DNA from: DAHUXT01 sp036273675
GTDB lineage: Bacteria; Chloroflexota; Ktedonobacteria; Ktedonobacterales; JADMIN01
Direction: 5' to 3'
DNA length: 64,000 nucleotides
NCBI GenBank assembly: GCA_036273675.1
Contig: DASUHD010000142.1
Span: forward strand, 1-64,000
Made by a program: the position numbers and the translations under genes. Below the pieces are notes generated by a model that did not search any database, had not been told where the DNA came from, and saw nothing but the letters and a program-made list of their open reading frames with translations. Positions 1 to 9,084 of the stretch are shown here, one piece after another (the stretch's first letter is position 1; each line of letters opens with the position of its first letter).

Positions 1-922
1 TTCTGGCTCACCACAAAACACGCGAAACGCAAGAACAACTATAAAACAAAGGTTCTAATTACGCAAGCCTTGTGAGTGTTCATGGCGTAGCGAGATGGCC
101 GCATGTGGCCCCATCTCGCGGTATCAGGGGGTATGCGCGCAGGTGGCGCAAGCGGGCGACAGGCCATTTTCCTGAATTGTGGCCAGATTCTATCTGAACG
201 CGAGTTCGATATCCTGCTCCCACATTGACAATGCGTTATGGTTAAGTTATGGTCAGCGTAGACGCTTTCTCAGTAGAATGGTCGGCTGTGATTCCTCAAA
301 ATTGGTTAGCGGGCATCTGAGCATTTCTCGCGCGCCACTGGATCGAAACGCCGTCCTTGTACTGCCCTCTTTGTATTACTTCCTCGTCGGTGTCTGCCGT
401 CACGTGTTAACACACGAACGCGCCTCGCGGGTAATGTCCATCCTCGGCCGTTGCTCGAAAAGAACGCCAGATGTCGTCCCCAGGCAGGCCTGGCACGAGC
501 GCTATCAGGCGCCACCTGCCGTAGTCACAGCTACATTGTGATCTACCCCTGGCTTTCCCAGCGGAGTTTTACCCCACGATCAGAAGCGACAGTGTCCTGA
601 GTTTGAGTAACGCCAGCGTGTGTGGTGGATTGGAGAGTGGTGGCGGGCTGGTGATCGATCATCCGCGGTGTTACCAGGGGCGATTCCGATTCCCTTCCAG
701 CAACATGCGCCTCGCCGCTTGCGCAACAGGAGATATTCCTGGTCACGACACAGCACGCGCGTGAATGCGGATGACGCCTCGCAGGGGGGCCGTACACTCG
801 TGTCGTCGCGCCATATGACCGCAAAAGCGATTCTGCGAGAATCACATAGGTAGCCGCACGCCTATCCGCGCTGCTTAGCGCTTGCAGAGCAGTCATGTAT
901 CAGAGTCGGGAGGAGATGACCC
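1..922. other. Gene-poor stretch, no supported gene
   Basis: I see no convincing gene here. Short open frames exist on both strands (for example around 179-541), but they lack a good ribosome binding site, have no recognisable family and look compositionally random. One clear hairpin lies at 90-119. The stretch appears less GC-rich than the genes to its right. It may be the spacer after a gene outside the window. Confidence 0.6.
90..119. repeat. Inverted repeat, 9-bp stem
   Basis: The arms GCGAGATGG (90-98) and CCATCTCGC (111-119) are perfect complements around a 12-base loop. There is no T-tract on either side, so a terminator is not well supported; it could be the hairpin of a transcript ending from the left or an operator. 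Confidence 0.5.
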
Positions 923-1531
923 ATGCCTCGCACAGTGAGAAGGCGCTTGTTCGCCGCAACGCTGATCGCTACACTGAGGATGACAGTCATGGTGGGCATG
1001 CTGGTATTAGGCGCAGGAACCGCTCGCGCCGCCAAACCAGAGATTGATCCCACCTGGGCCAACGGACAGACCGTCTACATGATTGGGCCACAAACAATCA
1101 CCAACCCCAACCCCAATCTGCTGGCACACGCCGATGAACTGTACCTGTTGGTCTTCCCGACCAATAACAGTTGCACCTCCAACTGTCCGCCAATTACATT
1201 GCCCTCCGGCTATCAACCTCAATGCAATCCCTGCTTCCATTCCGGGCTGCCGCCAGCATTCGTCTACCACGACCACGTTGTGACCGGCGCGCCGGGCTTC
1301 GGGAACGATGGCGCCGCCGGAGAATTCAAGGGGCCGTGGCAGATCATCATCACGATGTATACTCCAGCGTTCGCCTTCAGCCCTTCGTTCACACCGGTTA
1401 CGAGCGATGAAGCGCTCGATGCTGCGGAAGCCGCAGGCGATTTCGTGCCGCTCAATCCAGGAGGAGCGAATCCCTTCGAGGTTCCTACTGGGAGTATTCT
1501 GATCTGCCCGCTCGTTTCATCGCACGCCTGA
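923..1531 (+). CDS. Secreted protein of unknown function
   Basis: I do not recognise a family. The 202-residue product has a basic N-terminus, a hydrophobic core at about residues 15-32 and an Ala-x-Ala site (TARA/AK, cleavage near residue 36), so it is probably exported by Sec. The mature part is Pro/Asn-rich and holds two close cysteine pairs (CTSNC and CNPC, about residues 83-103), which could form disulfides outside the cell. The start is supported by GGGAGGAGAT just upstream. The gene stands alone between non-coding stretches, and a 10-bp hairpin follows at 1579-1614. Confidence 0.75.
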   Translation: MPRTVRRRLFAATLIATLRMTVMVGMLVLGAGTARAAKPEIDPTWANGQTVYMIGPQTITNPNPNLLAHADELYLLVFPTNNSCTSNCPPITLPSGYQPQCNPCFHSGLPPAFVYHDHVVTGAPGFGNDGAAGEFKGPWQIIITMYTPAFAFSPSFTPVTSDEALDAAEAAGDFVPLNPGGANPFEVPTGSILICPLVSSHA

Positions 1532-1578
1532 TTGCTCTTGAGTACCTCTGCGTTTGGGTGTATGGGTGAGACTACCGC

Positions 1579-1614
1579 TGGAGAGGATGAGCGCGCGAAA
1601 CCTTATCCTCTCCA
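1579..1614 (+). terminator. Candidate terminator hairpin after the secreted-protein gene
   Basis: TGGAGAGGAT (1579-1588) and ATCCTCTCCA (1605-1614) form a perfect 10-bp stem with a 16-base loop, 48 bases after the stop. No T-run follows, so if it ends transcription it is not a classical intrinsic terminator. Confidence 0.4.
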
Positions 1615-1787
1615 CATCTGGCCAAGTACGAGACAACTACGCCGCTCGACAGTTCTGCTTGACATCACGGCAGGTGAGATGGTAGCCTGCTGCCATGATG
1701 ATACACGCGCCTGTCCGCCTCGATATCGCGAACACCAATCGCGGCTGGACAATTCACCGCAACCGGAACCGCAACACAAGCACCTTC

Positions 1788-1822
1788 GCCGCGTAAGCCC
1801 GGCGCCGATACGCTTACGCGGC
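1788..1822. repeat. Perfect 11-bp inverted repeat upstream of the MFS gene
   Basis: GCCGCGTAAGC (1788-1798) and GCTTACGCGGC (1812-1822) are perfect complements separated by 13 bases. The element lies about 200 bases before the transporter start. It may be an operator or an RNA hairpin; no T-tract follows. Confidence 0.5.
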
Positions 1823-2024
1823 TGAGGACATGTCGGCCTGTGTCCCTTGCGCGCGCCCACGCTTTTGCGCTGGCGAGCCTGTTGACATGGCTTTCCCATC
1901 TCCTCCTCTGCCCCCATATACAAGCGCCTCTTTAGCTTCTGCCGGGCCATGACCCCTACCGTCTTTCCGCGTGTCCGCGCCACGGCGCGCAGACCGCTCT
2001 GATTTCGCAAAGCAGGCAGAAAAC

Positions 2025-3308
2025 ATGACCTCATCCCCGGTAGATGTATCTGAAACGCCGACACCAGACAAGCGCCCGCGTTCGCTCTGGCGCAACCGTG
2101 ACTTCGTGCTGCTCTGGAGCGGCCAGTTCGTCTCAACCGCTGGCACACAGGTGACCAGCCTGGCGCTCCCGCTGCTCATTCTGGCGGTGACCAATTCGCC
2201 CGCGCAGGCGGGAATCGTCGCCGCCTGTAGCTCGCTGCCGCGCTTCCTCTTCGCGCTGCCAGCAGGCGCGCTCGTAGATCGCTGGGATCGCAAGCGCGTG
2301 ATGATTGTCTGTGACAGCGTGCAGGTCATCGCAATGGGCAGCATTCCGATTGCGCTGGCGCTTGGCCACCTGAGTATGATCCAGCTCTATCTGGTCGCAT
2401 TCTCGCAGGGTACGTGCTTTGTCTTCTTCTGGCTGGCGCGTCTCGCTGCCCTGCCGCGTGTCGTCTCCAGAGAGCAACTGCCCGCCGCCGTCGCGCAGAA
2501 CGAGGTGGCGGAGAGCACCGTCACCCTGCTCAGCCCGCCCCTGGGCGGCGTCATCTTCAGCCTGGGCCAGGCGCTGCCGTTCCTCGGCGACGCCATCTCG
2601 TACGCCGTCTCGGTCATCTCGCTCTGCTTCATCCGTGTCCCATTCCAGGCGGAGCGCAAGCCAAAGACCGAGGCGGCGCCGCGGCATCTGTTCGCGGAGA
2701 TGCTCGTCGGCATGCGCTGGCTCTGGCGCTCGCCGCTGATCCGCTTCATGTCGTTTGTCTACGCGGGATTCGCGCTGGCCGGTGGCTACGAGTTGGGCGT
2801 GATCGTGCTGGCGACGGCGCGTGGCGCCACACCGCTGGTCATTGGGCTGATCTTCGCGGCGGGCGGTGTCGGCGGACTCGGCGGGGCGCTGATCGCCCCG
2901 CGCATTCAGCGCAGCTACCGCTTCGGCCAGATTATTCCGGCGCTCCAGTGGGGCTATCCGCTCGCCAATATCCTCTTCGTGCTCGCGCCCAATCCATTCC
3001 TGATGGCGCTGGTCGAGGCGGGTTCGATGGCGGTTGATCAGATCTACGATATCGTCTGGCCGAGCTATCGGATGGCGCTCATCCCCGACGAGCTTCAGGG
3101 GCGGGTGACGAGCGCCTATCGGATGATCTTCTCAAGCGTGGGACCGCTAGGTGCGGCGCTCTCGGGCATCCTGATCCAGCGACTGGGCGCTGCGCCGGAG
3201 CTGCTGCTGGCGGCGGGGTTCCTGGTCGTGGTGAGCGTCGTCGTCATGCTCAACCCGCATGTGCGCCACGCGCCGCCCATCGAGAAGCTAGGAAGCGAGA
3301 CCGAGTAA
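2025..3308 (+). CDS. MFS exporter (MFS_3 / enterobactin-exporter-like)
   Basis: Twelve-helix major facilitator transporter of about 427 residues, probably a proton-coupled exporter of small molecules in the cytoplasmic membrane. The N-terminus begins with the SLWRNRDFVLLWSGQFVS segment typical of the MFS_3 group, and the loop after helix 2 carries the MFS motif A as GALVDRWDRKR. I chose the ATG at 2025 because the family motif begins soon after it; a GTG at 1971 would add 18 residues. The substrate cannot be told from sequence. It ends 3 bases from a convergent gene. Confidence 0.9.
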   Translation: MTSSPVDVSETPTPDKRPRSLWRNRDFVLLWSGQFVSTAGTQVTSLALPLLILAVTNSPAQAGIVAACSSLPRFLFALPAGALVDRWDRKRVMIVCDSVQVIAMGSIPIALALGHLSMIQLYLVAFSQGTCFVFFWLARLAALPRVVSREQLPAAVAQNEVAESTVTLLSPPLGGVIFSLGQALPFLGDAISYAVSVISLCFIRVPFQAERKPKTEAAPRHLFAEMLVGMRWLWRSPLIRFMSFVYAGFALAGGYELGVIVLATARGATPLVIGLIFAAGGVGGLGGALIAPRIQRSYRFGQIIPALQWGYPLANILFVLAPNPFLMALVEAGSMAVDQIYDIVWPSYRMALIPDELQGRVTSAYRMIFSSVGPLGAALSGILIQRLGAAPELLLAAGFLVVVSVVVMLNPHVRHAPPIEKLGSETE

Positions 3309-3311
3309 TCT

Positions 3312-3860
3312 TCATGGCAGGCGGGTCCGCTCATCCTTCGTGGTGTTGGTGAGGACTGTGAGTGTGTCGGTGAGGGCGTCGGCCAGATCGGCGGCGCTCA
3401 CATCGGCGCCGTGCAGGTTTGCCCCGTGGAGGATAGTTCCCGTGAACGTGGCGTAACTGGCGTCGGCGTGGATGAGCTGCGCCTGAGCCATCGTCGCCCC
3501 GTCGAAACTCGCGCCGCTTACATCGGCATGGGCGAAGGTGGCTCCGGTCAGGTTCGCGCTGTCGAAATGCGCGTCGCTCACGTCGGCCTCGACAAAACGC
3601 GCCTGGCGCAGGTCCGCGCCGCGAAAATCGCTGCCGCTGAGGCTCACGCCAGAGAAATCAGCCTCCGCCAGTTGCGCGCCGCGAAAATCGACGACCAGCA
3701 GATGCAGTACTGAGAGATCCAGTCCAGCAATGTCAGCGTCGCGCAGGTCCAGTGGCGTGTTGACGCCGTCGCCCGGTCCAGGCGCGCGCCCCAGATGCCG
3801 GAAGAGGTCGTCCAGCGAGGTGAGCGCAGGCGGTCGCTGCTGGACCTCCTCATCCGCCAT
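3312..3860 (-). CDS. Pentapeptide-repeat protein
   Basis: A cytoplasmic protein of 182 residues. From about residue 40 it is built of A(D/N)LxX-type pentapeptide repeats (DLRDADIAGLD, ADFSGVSLSG, ANLTGATFAHAD), which fold into a right-handed quadrilateral beta-helix. Known relatives include DNA-mimic gyrase protectors such as MfpA/Qnr, but most are of unknown role and nothing here singles out gyrase. The ATG at 3860 has a strong GGAGGTGG site; the open frame extends upstream to 3983 without such a signal. It converges on the MFS gene with only 3 bases between stops. Confidence 0.85.
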   Translation of the reverse strand: MADEEVQQRPPALTSLDDLFRHLGRAPGPGDGVNTPLDLRDADIAGLDLSVLHLLVVDFRGAQLAEADFSGVSLSGSDFRGADLRQARFVEADVSDAHFDSANLTGATFAHADVSGASFDGATMAQAQLIHADASYATFTGTILHGANLHGADVSAADLADALTDTLTVLTNTTKDERTRLP

Positions 3861-4009
3861 CCCTGCCACCTCCTCTCCCACTGTATGCTCTCGCCAGCAT
3901 AGCACAGGAGCGGGGAAAACGAAACCGCGACGAACCGCGCCACGAGACACCGTTCGTTGGCAGCCTTCCAGTGGACCGTCCAACGACGGTATTCAAGTCG
4001 AAAGTAGTA

Positions 4010-4666
4010 TTAGTCCTCGCTCTTGCCGGTGCGTTTTGGCCGAGGCGCTGTCCAACCGAACCATAGAGACGCTATCCGCAGCACAAACACGAAAATCACT
4101 GCGACACTGGCCGCCAGCGAACTGTACACGTTGAATCGCAACATGAGCACAACAATCGTCGCGCCGAGGACAGCGGGAACCGCGTAAAGCTTGCTATCCG
4201 CGCGCAATATCGCGGGCTGCTCGTTGGCGAGTACGTCGCGCATGATGCCACCGCCAACTGCGGTGAGGGTACCGAGCGCAATGGCTTCTACAGGTCCCAG
4301 CCCATAGGCGAGCGCCTTCGTCACGCCTATGACGCAGAACACAGCGAGACCCGCGGCATCAAAGACGAGCACTGCAGTTTGAATCCGATTCCGACTTATC
4401 TGCGCATGGGCAAAAAAGGTCAGAATCGCCGCGGCTATCGGTAGCAGGAGGGAAATGTGATCAGTGAATGCCGCTGGAGGAGTCGCTCCAAGTAAGAGAT
4501 CGCGCAGGATTCCTCCACCAATTGCGGTTATCTCGGCAAGCACCACCATACCGACAATGTCGTAGTCCTTGCGCACCGCGAGCAAGGCGCCCGACATCGC
4601 AAAGACAAATGTGCCAATCAGATTGAGAATCATCTGGAACGTAGTGTTGAAGGCGACGGGGTGCAT
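4010..4666 (-). CDS. TRIC / UPF0126-family membrane channel
   Basis: A 218-residue membrane protein of the UPF0126 (YadS/YicG) family, now known as the prokaryotic trimeric intracellular cation channels. The two internal repeats each carry the diagnostic glycine motif followed by RD: AIGGGILRDLLLG and AVGGGIMRDVLAN. About seven hydrophobic segments are visible. Members conduct monovalent cations; some were formerly annotated as glycine transporters. ATG at 4666 is preceded by AGGTAGG at 9 bases; an in-frame TTG lies 9 bases upstream. Confidence 0.9.
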   Translation of the reverse strand: MHPVAFNTTFQMILNLIGTFVFAMSGALLAVRKDYDIVGMVVLAEITAIGGGILRDLLLGATPPAAFTDHISLLLPIAAAILTFFAHAQISRNRIQTAVLVFDAAGLAVFCVIGVTKALAYGLGPVEAIALGTLTAVGGGIMRDVLANEQPAILRADSKLYAVPAVLGATIVVLMLRFNVYSSLAASVAVIFVFVLRIASLWFGWTAPRPKRTGKSED

Positions 4667-4813
4667 TGTGGGCAACCTACCTAACTCTGAAGCTCCACCC
4701 TGGTTCCCTCTGATTCTAATCCTGATTCTAACGTGATCGAAACCGCCATTTGCTCGCCAGCCGATTAAGCGTCTTCTTGAACGGGAGGACCTCTGAGCAG
4801 CGGAGTGTTGACC

Positions 4814-6076
4814 TTAGGACGACAGCCAGGCTTGTGCCGCAACAACCAATGCTTCAACGCCGGTCTCCAACGTTGGATGGATGACGGGAGCGAAACGCGG
4901 ATTGTGGTTGGTAGGGAGCTCGTTGAGGCGACCCTCGGCTTTGGCTTTCGCATACAGGGTAGCGTCGGTTCCACCGACGAACCAGAAGACCGATGGGGCG
5001 TGCGCCGCAGTTCCGAACGACCCGAAATCTTCACTTGCGGAGGTGGGCCGGGTCTCTTGTACACGGTCGGCCGCGAAGTATGTCTCGAATGCGTCAACGA
5101 CGCGCCTGGTCGCTGTCGGATCGTTCTTCACAAGCGCATAGTGATCCAATGATATAAACTTTGGCGTTTTCGTGGCTCCTGATGCCGCCGATTCCGCTTT
5201 CACGATGCGCTTGATCGCGTCGAGCACATGCGTGCGGACACCCTCATCGAACGTGCGCACATTCAACTTGAGGGTTGCTTCATCGGGGATGACGTTCTCT
5301 TTGGTACCCGCTTGAAGTGAACCGACGGTTACCACGGCGGCGTCGGTCGGCGCGACCTCGCGGGATACAATCGTTTGCAGCCGCAGCACTGTTGAGGCAG
5401 CCATCACCACCGGATCAATGCTGGACTGTGGCATCGAGCCGTGCGCGCCTCGCCCATAGAGGTGAATCTCCATGCTGTCGCCCGCGGACGTGACGACCCC
5501 AGCGCGCCAATTGAGCGTGCCAGCGGGCATGGCCATCACATGCTGACCCAACACGACAGATGGTTTCGGGAAGCGGTCGAAGAGGTGGTCATCAATCATC
5601 GCCTTAGCGCCTTGCCCAGTCTCCTCGGCTGGTTGGAAAATTATCAGTAAGGTTCCACGCCACCCGTCACGGTGCTGCGCGAACAGAGTGGCCGCGCCCA
5701 CCAGACAGGCGACATGCATGTCATGACCGCAAGCATGCGCTACGGGTACCGTTTTCCCATCACCATCAGTCGCCGTGGCTTTGCTGGCGTAAGGTAGACC
5801 AGTCGCCTCCTTCACGGGCAGCGCGTCCATATCCGCCCGCAGCATTACGACTGGCCCATCGCCGTTACGCAGTACGCCGACGACGCCGGTCTTCCCGACG
5901 CCAGTGGACACGTCATAGCCCGCGGCGCGGAGCCGTTCCGCCGCCAGATTCGCCGTCCGATTCTCTTGCATGGAGAGTTCAGGATGCGAATGAATATCCT
6001 TGTAGAGCGCCTCCAGGTCTGGAAGCATCGTCGTGAGATTCGCCAGTACGGAAGGTACGTGGATTCGTGTGCTCAT
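4814..6076 (-). CDS. M20-family amidohydrolase (N-acyl amino acid / hippurate hydrolase type)
   Basis: A 420-residue M20D-type metallopeptidase that hydrolyses N-acyl or amide bonds of amino-acid conjugates. Metal and catalytic motifs are intact: HSHPELS (about 29-35), HACGHDMH (114-121, Cys116 and His118), the acid pair in PAEETGQG (149-156), and a C-terminal histidine in VIHPTLE. The middle is the dimerisation domain. A start at 6076 follows AAGGAG and aligns with family starts; 32 extra residues upstream are not family-like. The exact substrate is unknown. No operon partner. Confidence 0.92.
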   Translation of the reverse strand: MSTRIHVPSVLANLTTMLPDLEALYKDIHSHPELSMQENRTANLAAERLRAAGYDVSTGVGKTGVVGVLRNGDGPVVMLRADMDALPVKEATGLPYASKATATDGDGKTVPVAHACGHDMHVACLVGAATLFAQHRDGWRGTLLIIFQPAEETGQGAKAMIDDHLFDRFPKPSVVLGQHVMAMPAGTLNWRAGVVTSAGDSMEIHLYGRGAHGSMPQSSIDPVVMAASTVLRLQTIVSREVAPTDAAVVTVGSLQAGTKENVIPDEATLKLNVRTFDEGVRTHVLDAIKRIVKAESAASGATKTPKFISLDHYALVKNDPTATRRVVDAFETYFAADRVQETRPTSASEDFGSFGTAAHAPSVFWFVGGTDATLYAKAKAEGRLNELPTNHNPRFAPVIHPTLETGVEALVVAAQAWLSS

Positions 6077-6173
6077 CGCGCGCTCCTTATGGCTCGATAG
6101 CAACAGAGGACGATCTCTTCTTCCTTGGCAACTTTCCCGGGGTAGTCCTGCGGCAGAGCATAGCGCGGTCACC

Positions 6174-6232
6174 CCAAAAAAGCAAAACCGCGATGTACAG
6201 CGCGCCAGTCAGGTGCGCTATCCATCGCGGTT
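6174..6232 (-). terminator. Intrinsic terminator of the rpsO-pnp operon
   Basis: On the minus strand AACCGCGATG and CATCGCGGTT form a 10-bp stem (arms 6223-6232 and 6186-6195), with a further 5-bp AGCGC/GCGCT stem inside, followed by TTTTGCTTTTTT (6187 down to 6176). It lies about 40 bases after the pnp stop. Confidence 0.88.
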
Positions 6233-6273
6233 ATCCGCCGTAGTGGCAGTCTACATTCGGATACTTGGGGAAG

Positions 6274-8544
6274 TTACCAGCGGTTGCCGCCGCCGGAGCC
6301 ACGATTGCCGCCGGGGCCACCTCGTCCGCCACCGGGGCCACCGCGTCCGCCGCCATAGCCACCGCCGCCCGGCCGCGGGCCTCGGTCGCCATAGCCGCCC
6401 GGACGTGGGCGTGGGCGTGGCCGGTCAGCCTCAAGCTCCTCGGCGGAGGGCATCTCGCCGCTGAGCGCGGCGCGGCGCGAGAGATTGATGCGCCCCTGCG
6501 GGTCAACCTCGATCACCATCACGGTAATCTCGTCACCCACCGCGACGACATCTTCCGCCCGGTTGATATGGTAGTCCGCCAGTTGCGAGAGGCGCACCAA
6601 CCCCTCCTTGCCTGGCAGAATCTCGACGAACGCGCCAAAGTCCACGATGCGCCGCACGGTGCCGGTGTAGATCTTGCCGACCTCCACCTCTTCGGTCAGC
6701 GCGCGGATAGCGTCCATCGCGCGGTTCATGCCCTCCTCGGAGACCGAGGAGATATGCACGATGCCGTTGTCTTCGATCTCGACGGTCGCGCCGGTCTCCT
6801 CCTGGATGCGTCGCACCATCTTGCCGCCTGGGCCAATGACCGTACCGATCTTCTCAGGGTTGATCTTGATCGAGACGATGCGCGGCGCATAGTGCGACAG
6901 GTTCTCGCGTGGCTCTGGCAGCGCCTCGAGCATGCGGTCCATGATGAACATGCGGCCCTCTTTGGCCTGCGCCATTGCCTGCGCCAGCAGCTCTGTCGTC
7001 AGCCCGCGAATCTTGATATCCATCTGCAACGCCGTCACGCCGTCCGCTGTCCCCGCGACCTTGAAGTCCATGTCGCCCATGGCGTCTTCGAGCCCCTGGA
7101 TGTCGGTCAGAATCGCGTATTTGTCGGCGGTCTCGCCGCTGGCGGTAATCAGGCCCATCGCCACGCCGGAAACCGGCGCCTTGATCGGCACGCCCGCATC
7201 CATCAGCGAGAGCGTGCTGCCACAGGTCGAACCCATCGAGGTCGAGCCATTCGAGCTAAGCACCTCTGAGACGACGCGAATCGTGTAGGGGAACTCATTG
7301 GCATCGGGAATCACCGCGAGCAGCGCCCGCTCTGCCAGAGCGCCATGTCCGATCTCGCGCCGACCTGGCCCGCGCGATGAGCGGGTCTCGCCGACGCTGA
7401 ACGACGGGAAGTTGTAGTGGTGGATGTAGCGCTTCGTCTCCGCGCCGCCCAGGCCGTCGAGTCGCTGCTCTTCGCCGGGCGAGCCGAGTGTCACCACGCT
7501 CAGCACCTGCGTCTGTCCGCGGGTGAAGATCGCCGAGCCGTGGGTGCGCGGCAGCACGCCGGTCTCGCACCAGATCGGGCGGATGTCCTTCAGGCCGCGA
7601 CCATCCGGGCGGACGCCCTTGTCGAGGATCTGCGTGCGGACGAACGCCTTCAGTTCTTTCTCGAAGAACCCGCGAATCTCTTTGCCCCGGTCGGGATACT
7701 TCGGCTCAAGCTCGGCCACCAGGTCATTCTCGATGGCGTTGAGCGCCGCCTCGCGCGAGGCCTTATCGGCATTGTTGACGGCGGTCTCGAAGCGCGGGCG
7801 CACGAAGGCGGAAACCGCGCCCAGCAACTCGGCATCCGGCTCGGATGCGGTGAAGGGCGTCTTGGGTTTGCCCGCCGCCGCGACCAACTGCTCCTGGATG
7901 GCGATGAGGCTCTGAATGGCGTCATGCCCTGCTTTGATCGCGGCGATCATGGTGTCTTCGGGAAGCTCTTTCGCGCCCGCCTCCACCATCACGACGGCGT
8001 CTTTGCTTCCCGCCACCACGAGGTCGAGCATGCTGTTCTTCAACTCGGTTTCGGTCGGGTTGATGACGATTTTGTTGTCGATGTAGCCGACGCGCACGCC
8101 GCCAACCGGCCCGGCAAAGGGGATGTTGGAGATCGAGAGCGCGGCGGAGGCGGCGATGATGCCGAGCACATCATTGTCGTTCTCCAGGTCGGCGGAGAGG
8201 ACAGTGATGACGACCTGGACATCATTGCGAAAGCCCTTGGGGAAGAGCGGGCGGATGGGGCGGTCAACCAGACGAGAGGCAAGAATCGAATGCTCGGTTG
8301 GGCGCCCCTCGCGCTTGATGAATCCGCCGGGAATCTTGCCCGCGGCGTAGAGGCGTTCCTCTACATCCACCGTCAGTGGGAAAAAGTCGATGCCCTCACG
8401 GGGCGAGGCACTGGCGGTCGCCGTGCCAAGAACAACGGTATCGCCGTAGCGCAAAAGCACCGCGCCGCCCGCCTGTTCCGCCAGGCGACCCGTCTCGATG
8501 CTCAGGGTGCGCCCCGCGAGCGTCGTTTCAACTTTGTGAAACAT
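6274..8544 (-). CDS. pnp: Polyribonucleotide nucleotidyltransferase (PNPase)
   Basis: Phosphorolytic 3'-to-5' exoribonuclease, 756 residues, central to mRNA decay and sRNA metabolism. Two RNase PH domains flank an alpha-helical domain, followed by KH (VIGPGGKMVRRIQEETG) and S1 (GKIYTGTVRRIVDFGAFVEI). Unusually it ends in a Gly/Arg/Pro/Tyr-rich tail of about 55 residues (roughly 702-756; GGYGGGRGGPGGGRGG), likely disordered and RNA-binding. ATG at 8544 has GGAGGAAATA immediately upstream; 16 residues further upstream in frame are not needed. It is the second gene of the rpsO-pnp operon, with a hairpin in the 270-base gap. Confidence 0.97.
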   Translation of the reverse strand: MFHKVETTLAGRTLSIETGRLAEQAGGAVLLRYGDTVVLGTATASASPREGIDFFPLTVDVEERLYAAGKIPGGFIKREGRPTEHSILASRLVDRPIRPLFPKGFRNDVQVVITVLSADLENDNDVLGIIAASAALSISNIPFAGPVGGVRVGYIDNKIVINPTETELKNSMLDLVVAGSKDAVVMVEAGAKELPEDTMIAAIKAGHDAIQSLIAIQEQLVAAAGKPKTPFTASEPDAELLGAVSAFVRPRFETAVNNADKASREAALNAIENDLVAELEPKYPDRGKEIRGFFEKELKAFVRTQILDKGVRPDGRGLKDIRPIWCETGVLPRTHGSAIFTRGQTQVLSVVTLGSPGEEQRLDGLGGAETKRYIHHYNFPSFSVGETRSSRGPGRREIGHGALAERALLAVIPDANEFPYTIRVVSEVLSSNGSTSMGSTCGSTLSLMDAGVPIKAPVSGVAMGLITASGETADKYAILTDIQGLEDAMGDMDFKVAGTADGVTALQMDIKIRGLTTELLAQAMAQAKEGRMFIMDRMLEALPEPRENLSHYAPRIVSIKINPEKIGTVIGPGGKMVRRIQEETGATVEIEDNGIVHISSVSEEGMNRAMDAIRALTEEVEVGKIYTGTVRRIVDFGAFVEILPGKEGLVRLSQLADYHINRAEDVVAVGDEITVMVIEVDPQGRINLSRRAALSGEMPSAEELEADRPRPRPRPGGYGDRGPRPGGGGYGGGRGGPGGGRGGPGGNRGSGGGNRW

Positions 8545-8631
8545 TATTTCCTCCGGCGCCTCACCGCTGCTCATCTGCTGATACCGTGCCACTCAGGCCG
8601 GAGCGGGGGCGCGACTAAATTGCGAGGAAGG

Positions 8632-8689
8632 CTTACCTGCCCAGATATGCGTGAATGGGGAGCGCACAAACGCTCCCCTCGCAGGCAAG
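8632..8689 (-). promoter_or_regulatory. Long stem-loop in the pnp leader
   Basis: On the minus strand CTTGCCTGC pairs with GCAGGTAAG (9 bp with one G-U), enclosing a perfect 8-bp stem GGGGAGCG/CGCTCCCC with a 6-base loop. No U-tract follows, so it is not a terminator. In Escherichia coli a hairpin in the same place is cut by RNase III and mediates PNPase autoregulation; an equivalent role here is inference. Confidence 0.6.
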
Positions 8690-8814
8690 GAAATCTTCCT
8701 CCGTCCAACGTGTCAGGTCGTCAGGCCACTGTGCGCGTGGGCGCTGTGAGCCTGAGTCGCTGGCCAGGCCGAGGGATAGCTTGTGAGGACGGCCACGAGG
8801 CAACTTCAGGGCGA

Positions 8815-9084
8815 TTAGTGTCGCAGGCCGAGCTTCTCGATCAGCGCACGATAGCGCTCCGGGCTGGTCCGGTTGAGGTAGCGTAGCATACGGCGGCGCT
8901 GACCGACCATCTTGAGCAACCCCCGACGGGAGTGATAATCGTGCTTGTTCACTTTGAGATGCTCGGTCAGATCGCGGATGCGCTGGGTCAGAATAGCAAT
9001 CTGCACCTCTGACGAACCAGTGTCGCCCTCGTGGGCCTGATGCTCCTCGATGATCTGCAACTTAATCTCTGGCTGCAATGGCAT
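8815..9084 (-). CDS. rpsO: 30S ribosomal protein S15
   Basis: Primary 16S rRNA-binding protein of the small-subunit central domain and component of bridge B4. Length is 89 residues, the usual size, with family motifs TGSSEVQIAILTQRI and HDYHSRRGLL. It lies directly upstream of pnp in the classic pair. The ribosome binding site is weak (AGCAAAAACACT before ATG), which may relate to translational control. An extended -10 promoter lies about 340 bases upstream. Confidence 0.98.
   Translation of the reverse strand: MPLQPEIKLQIIEEHQAHEGDTGSSEVQIAILTQRIRDLTEHLKVNKHDYHSRRGLLKMVGQRRRMLRYLNRTSPERYRALIEKLGLRH

Larger units (their letters stand above)
1532..2024. other. Intergenic region with two hairpins
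   Basis: No supported gene. Two strong inverted repeats (1579-1614 and 1788-1822) are listed separately. Open frames on the minus strand across 1603-2344 overlap the transporter and are shadows. Confidence 0.55.

Noticed and set aside
179..541. 120-codon open frame near the left edge
   Set aside because: No ribosome site, no family likeness, starts at a non-ATG codon and has a random-looking composition.
1880..1925. TTGACA followed by TATACA as an MFS promoter
   Set aside because: The spacer is about 28 bases, too long for a sigma-70-type promoter.
7417..8886. 489-codon frame antisense to pnp
   Set aside because: Complementary-frame shadow of a GC-rich coding sequence; pnp is certain and the antisense product is Arg/His-rich without motifs.
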